A DNA stretch of 9,522 bases, taken from the NCBI GenBank assembly GCA_051868045.1, contig JBJDZN010000020.1, positions 1-9,522 of the forward strand. Reading direction: 5' to 3'. Source of the DNA: CAKSQF01 sp051868045 (GTDB lineage: Bacteria > Bacillota > Clostridia > Oscillospirales > CAG-272). Below, piece after piece: positions 6,767 through 9,522 of this stretch (the stretch's first letter is position 1; each line of letters begins with the position of its first letter). The position numbers and the translations under genes were made by a program. The notes below the pieces were generated by a model. The model did not search any database. It was given only the letters and a program-made list of their open reading frames with translations, and was not told the origin of the DNA.

Positions 6767-6795
6767 TGGAAAGCAATAACATTTAGCGGTATAAT
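6767..6795 (+). promoter_or_regulatory. Promoter of the iron-transporter leader
   Basis: A perfect TATAAT (6790-6795) has a weaker -35 candidate, TGGAAA (6767-6772), at 17 bp. A short A/T palindrome, AAAAAGCTTTTT (6751-6762), sits just upstream and may act as an AT-rich upstream element. The predicted start near 6802 coincides with the first base of the hairpin described next. This promoter would serve either the permease operon or a short separate RNA. The rest of the gap from 6656 to 6750 shows no feature I can support. Confidence 0.55.
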
Positions 6796-6801
6796 CTGTA
6801 T

Positions 6802-6856
6802 GGTCGTGCGGCAGGCATGGACTCGTTGTCTGGGTTGCACGACCGTTTCACTTTTT
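6802..6856 (+). promoter_or_regulatory. Terminator-like stem-loop at the start of the transporter leader; possible attenuator or small RNA
   Basis: GGTCGTGC (6802-6809) pairs perfectly with GCACGACC (6837-6844) around a 27-base loop. Seven bases later comes a run of five T (6852-6856). The 5' arm starts where the TATAAT at 6790-6795 predicts transcription to begin. The element could be a 5' stabilising stem, an attenuator, or a roughly 55-base independent RNA. I do not recognise it as a known riboswitch class. The offset between stem and T-run makes it an imperfect intrinsic terminator. Confidence 0.4.
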
Positions 6857-6860
6857 GCAA

Positions 6861-6880
6861 GTTAGTTTAGACTAACATGT
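6861..6880 (+). promoter_or_regulatory. DtxR/IdeR-like metalloregulator operator
   Basis: GTTAGTTTAGACTAAC (6861-6876) is a 16-bp palindrome with one mismatched pair. Aligned to the classical DtxR box TTAGGTTAGCCTAACCTAA, bases 6862-6880 match at 14 of 19 positions and keep three of its four TTAG/CTAA blocks. It lies 20 bases before the permease ATG, between the upstream promoter and the gene, where a bound repressor would block transcription. A DtxR-family repressor charged with iron or manganese is inferred. The site does not resemble a Fur box. Confidence 0.6.
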
Positions 6881-6895
6881 CAATCTTGTCGGTTC

Positions 6896-7966
6896 ATGTT
6901 GATTTGTGGATTGGGGGAATCATCTATCAAAAAATACCGTTTGACGATTATTCTGGCAGTGCTGTTGCTGATTCTGTCGGTCTGGTCCCTGTTTATCGGC
7001 GTGCTGGACATCAGTGTCCTTGAACTGTTGTCCGGAAATTCTGAGCAATGGTCGATTTTCCTGATCTCCCGTCTTCCGAGACTGTTGGCGATTTTGTGTA
7101 CCGGCGTCGGCATGAGCGTAGCAGGTCTGATCATGCAGCAGCTTTGCATGAACAAGTTTGTTTCGCCTACGACGGGTGCAACGATTTCGTCCGCACAATT
7201 CGGCATCTTGCTTGCGCTTTTGTTCATGTCATCCGCTTCTCTGTGGGGATTGGTTCTCTTTTCGTTCGTCACCGCCATAGCCGGAACCCTGATATTCGTC
7301 TTTTTCATTCAGCGCATCCAGTTCAAGGATGCGGTCATGGTTCCGCTGGTCGGTATCATGTTCGGCAATGTCATCAACGGCTGTATCAATTTTCTTGCCT
7401 ATAAGTACGATATGACCCAGTCGATCTCGGCATGGCTGGTAGGGCATTTTTCTTCTGTCATCCGAGGAAAGTATGAGATCGTCTATCTGGTGGTGCCGTT
7501 GGTTGTTTTGGCGTTCCTATTCGCCAATCACTTCAACATTGTGGGCATCGGAAAGGATTTCTCCAAAAATCTCGGCGTTCATTATAATCTGATCCTGACG
7601 ATGGGATTGTGCATTGCCGCCATGATCACCGCTTCCATCGTAGTGGTTGTCGGCTCCATTTCCTACATAGGACTGATTGTTCCCAATCTGGTTTCCATGT
7701 TCAAGGGAGATAAGATCCGGGGAACCATCATAGATACCGCATTGTTCGGCGGAATTTTCGTGTTGGTGTGCGATATGATCGGGCGGTCCGTGATTGCCCC
7801 CTACGAACTCCCCATTGAACTGATCATCGGCATTGTGGGAAGCATCGTCTTCATCGGGCTGCTGATCTACCGGCTGAACCACGGTCGGAAAGCCATACGC
7901 TTTTCGGAATTTTCGAAAAAGAAAAAATCCGAAGGCACTGCTTTGACTGGGGGTGCAAAGAAATGA
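6896..7966 (+). CDS. Iron-chelate ABC transporter permease, FecCD family (YclN/FatD type)
   Basis: This polytopic inner-membrane protein is one of two permease halves of an importer for iron-siderophore complexes. Its 356 residues contain many hydrophobic helices (for example about 17-36, 118-137, 194-210, 236-254, 309-326). The family motifs are RLPR (59-62), the Q-N-SP-G stretch from Gln81 to Gly103, and GSISYIGLIVPNL (253-265), close to the loop that contacts the ATPase. A basic, lysine-rich tail follows residue 328. The ATG at 6896 has no convincing Shine-Dalgarno. GGGGGAA at 6913-6919 is well placed for initiation near codon 11, but the codon there is ATC, so the exact start is uncertain. 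The gene overlaps the next permease by four bases (ATGA), which implies translational coupling. A DtxR-like operator lies upstream, which fits iron-repressed expression. The order matches the Bacillus yclNOPQ petrobactin operon, but the actual siderophore cannot be told. Confidence 0.9.
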   Translation: MLICGLGESSIKKYRLTIILAVLLLILSVWSLFIGVLDISVLELLSGNSEQWSIFLISRLPRLLAILCTGVGMSVAGLIMQQLCMNKFVSPTTGATISSAQFGILLALLFMSSASLWGLVLFSFVTAIAGTLIFVFFIQRIQFKDAVMVPLVGIMFGNVINGCINFLAYKYDMTQSISAWLVGHFSSVIRGKYEIVYLVVPLVVLAFLFANHFNIVGIGKDFSKNLGVHYNLILTMGLCIAAMITASIVVVVGSISYIGLIVPNLVSMFKGDKIRGTIIDTALFGGIFVLVCDMIGRSVIAPYELPIELIIGIVGSIVFIGLLIYRLNHGRKAIRFSEFSKKKKSEGTALTGGAKK

Positions 7967-8952
7967 AAACCGAAAGGATCCGGCGTACGGGTCGATCCAA
8001 TACGACAAAATTCATCATTCTGTCGCTGATTGTCCTGCTTGCAATTGTGGGCTATATGACGATAGGCGTACACTTTGAAAATCAGAAGCTGCTGATGTAT
8101 GCCATGAAGATACGGACGCCGAAGCTGATCGTGATGCTGATTGTTGCCTTTGCAATCGGTGCCGCCTCTCTGGTGTTCCAGTCTACCATAAACAACACGA
8201 TTGTGACCCCCTGCCTTTTGGGGATGAACTCCTTGTATACGCTGATTCATACTGCGGTATACTTTTTCCTGGGGGCAACGAGCCTTCTTGCCAATAACGC
8301 TAATTTGTCTTTTGCAACGGATCTTCTGCTGATGGGGGTCATTGCAACCGTCATATACAGTTATCTGTTCAAGAAAACAAAACATAACGTGCTTTATGTA
8401 CTGCTGATCGGAACGGTCATGACCTCCCTTTTCTCCAGTATTCAGACCACGCTGACCCGCATTATGGATCCCAATGAATATGAAACCCTGCTGAGTACCC
8501 TTGTGGCAAGCTTCAGCAATATCAATTCCGAGATTATCCTCTTTTCGATCATCGTGCTGGCAGTCGTGATCTTTGCCCTGAGAAAAGAACTGCGTCTGCT
8601 GGATGTTCTGACGCTGGGGAAGGATCAGGCGACCAACCTCGGTGTGGACTACGATAAATGCGTGCGCCGACTGCTGCTTGGCGTTACCCTGTTTATTGCA
8701 GTTGCCACGGCAATGGTAGGACCCATTTCGTTCATCGGTCTGATTATTGCCAATCTGTCCAGACAACTGCTGAAAACCTATAAGCATTCCCAGCTTATTC
8801 TCGGCTCGGTCCTGTTCGGAATGCTGGTGCTGATCGGCGGGCAGCTTATCGTCGAACACGTATTCAGTTATACCATTCCCATCAGCGTCTTTATCAGCTT
8901 GGGCGGCGGCGTTTATTTCCTGTATCTGCTGCTCAGAAAACAGAGGGTGTAA
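7963..8952 (+). CDS. Iron-chelate ABC transporter permease, FecCD family (YclO/FatC type)
   Basis: This is the second inner-membrane permease of the importer, expected to pair with the preceding one to form the translocation channel. It has 329 residues with multiple hydrophobic segments (about 15-34, 54-72, 121-136, 190-206, 240-262, 283-296, 306-324). Conserved FecCD stretches are RTPKLI (51-56), the Gln73-to-Gly87 region ending TPCLLG, and GPISFIGLIIANLSR (253-267). The basic N-terminus followed by a helix is an anchor and not a cleaved signal. Its ATG lies within the stop of the upstream gene, with GGGGGTG about ten bases before it. The ATPase gene starts three bases after its stop. The length is normal and nothing is broken. 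Confidence 0.91.
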   Translation: MKTERIRRTGRSNTTKFIILSLIVLLAIVGYMTIGVHFENQKLLMYAMKIRTPKLIVMLIVAFAIGAASLVFQSTINNTIVTPCLLGMNSLYTLIHTAVYFFLGATSLLANNANLSFATDLLLMGVIATVIYSYLFKKTKHNVLYVLLIGTVMTSLFSSIQTTLTRIMDPNEYETLLSTLVASFSNINSEIILFSIIVLAVVIFALRKELRLLDVLTLGKDQATNLGVDYDKCVRRLLLGVTLFIAVATAMVGPISFIGLIIANLSRQLLKTYKHSQLILGSVLFGMLVLIGGQLIVEHVFSYTIPISVFISLGGGVYFLYLLLRKQRV

Positions 8953-8954
8953 AT

Positions 8955-9522
8955 ATGATCGTATCGAAATTAACCAAAAAATATGACGGAAAAACCGTTG
9001 TAGACGGCGTGAGCTTTGAAATTCCCAAGGGAAAAGTCATCTCTCTCATCGGACCGAACGGAGCAGGCAAAAGCACGGTGATGAGTATCCTCTCCCGCCT
9101 GATTGCAAGCGACGGCGGAAACGTGAATTTTGAAGGAACAGAGCTTTCCAAATGGAAAAGCAAGGAATTGTCCAAACGGTTGGCAATCCTGACCCAAAGC
9201 AACAACATACAGATGAAGCTGACCGTTCGTGAATTGATTGCCTTTGGAAGATTTCCTTACTCCGGCAGCCGACTGACGGACGAGGATAAAGCGATTGTTG
9301 ATAAGGCAATTGAATATATGGAGCTTGGGGAGTTTCAGGATCGCTTTATTGACGAGCTGTCCGGCGGTCAGCGTCAGAGAGCCTACATTGCCATGGTGAT
9401 TGCACAGGATACCGAATACGTTCTGCTGGATGAACCTACCAATAATCTGGACATTTACCACGCCACAAATATGATGAAAATTGTCCGTCGGCTCTGCGAT
9501 GAGCTGGGCAAGACGGTGATTT
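8955..9522 (+). CDS. Iron-chelate ABC transporter ATP-binding protein (YclP/FatE type), 3' end outside window
   Basis: This is the cytoplasmic ATPase that powers the importer by binding and hydrolysing ATP at the dimer interface. The 189 visible residues include Walker A GPNGAGKST (33-41), Q-loop Gln81 (AILTQ), the ABC signature LSGGQRQR (135-142) and Walker B VLLDEP (156-161) followed by the D-loop NNLD. The H-loop histidine lies just past the window end, where the frame is still open. AGAGGGTG at 8942-8949 provides a ribosome site about six bases before the ATG. The sequence resembles the FepC/FecE branch of siderophore ATPases. Family members are typically around 250 residues, so about a quarter is missing. 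A lipoprotein binding protein (YclQ/FatB type) is expected next, or elsewhere in the genome. Confidence 0.92.
   Translation, partial: MIVSKLTKKYDGKTVVDGVSFEIPKGKVISLIGPNGAGKSTVMSILSRLIASDGGNVNFEGTELSKWKSKELSKRLAILTQSNNIQMKLTVRELIAFGRFPYSGSRLTDEDKAIVDKAIEYMELGEFQDRFIDELSGGQRQRAYIAMVIAQDTEYVLLDEPTNNLDIYHATNMMKIVRRLCDELGKTVI

Noticed and set aside
6861..6880. Fur box
   Set aside because: The palindrome has the GTTAG/CTAAC halves of DtxR-type sites and not the GATAAT/ATTATC pattern of Fur sites.

Overview
The window looks like a chromosomal segment of a Firmicute of the class Clostridia, probably near Ruminococcus/Oscillospiraceae. The evidence is the strong sigma-A promoters (TTGACA-17-TATAAT type), purine-rich ribosome binding sites, the mixed GC content and the gene families present. 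The organism call is an inference from style and gene content.

Left edge (1-1032). The 3' part of an AT-rich gene encodes a HaeII-type restriction endonuclease whose start lies before the window. Its base composition differs sharply from the GC-richer DNA that follows, which suggests transfer. It converges on gluQRS.

Middle (1033-5268). Two divergently transcribed genes each have a good promoter. gluQRS (minus strand) encodes glutamyl-Q tRNA(Asp) synthetase, which modifies queuosine in tRNA-Asp. On the plus strand is a 1011-residue gene that fuses an L-glutamine kinase-like enzyme (ATP-grasp plus phosphohistidine domain, as in Campylobacter Cj1418) to a class I glutamine amidotransferase-like hydrolase (as in Cj1417). 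In Campylobacter these are separate enzymes in the pathway that makes cytidine diphosphoramidate for capsule decoration. Here they form one polypeptide and no other gene of that pathway is visible. This is the most interesting protein in the window.

tRNA and repeats (5320-5830). A tRNA-Gly(CCC) gene with its own promoter and encoded CCA is followed, from the very next base, by four tandem copies of an exact 100-bp unit. Each unit carries a GC-rich inverted repeat and a 9-bp hairpin with a T-run that reads as a rho-independent terminator.

Right part (5926-9522). A single cytoplasmic SGNH-type hydrolase gene with its own promoter is followed by a 240-bp regulatory region. That region holds a promoter, a terminator-like hairpin beginning at the predicted transcription start, and a DtxR/IdeR-like operator. 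Downstream lies an iron-chelate ABC importer operon: two FecCD-family permeases (YclN/FatD and YclO/FatC type) and an ATPase (YclP/FatE type) cut by the window end. The binding protein usual for such a system would be expected just outside. The operator suggests repression by a DtxR-family metalloregulator when iron is plentiful.
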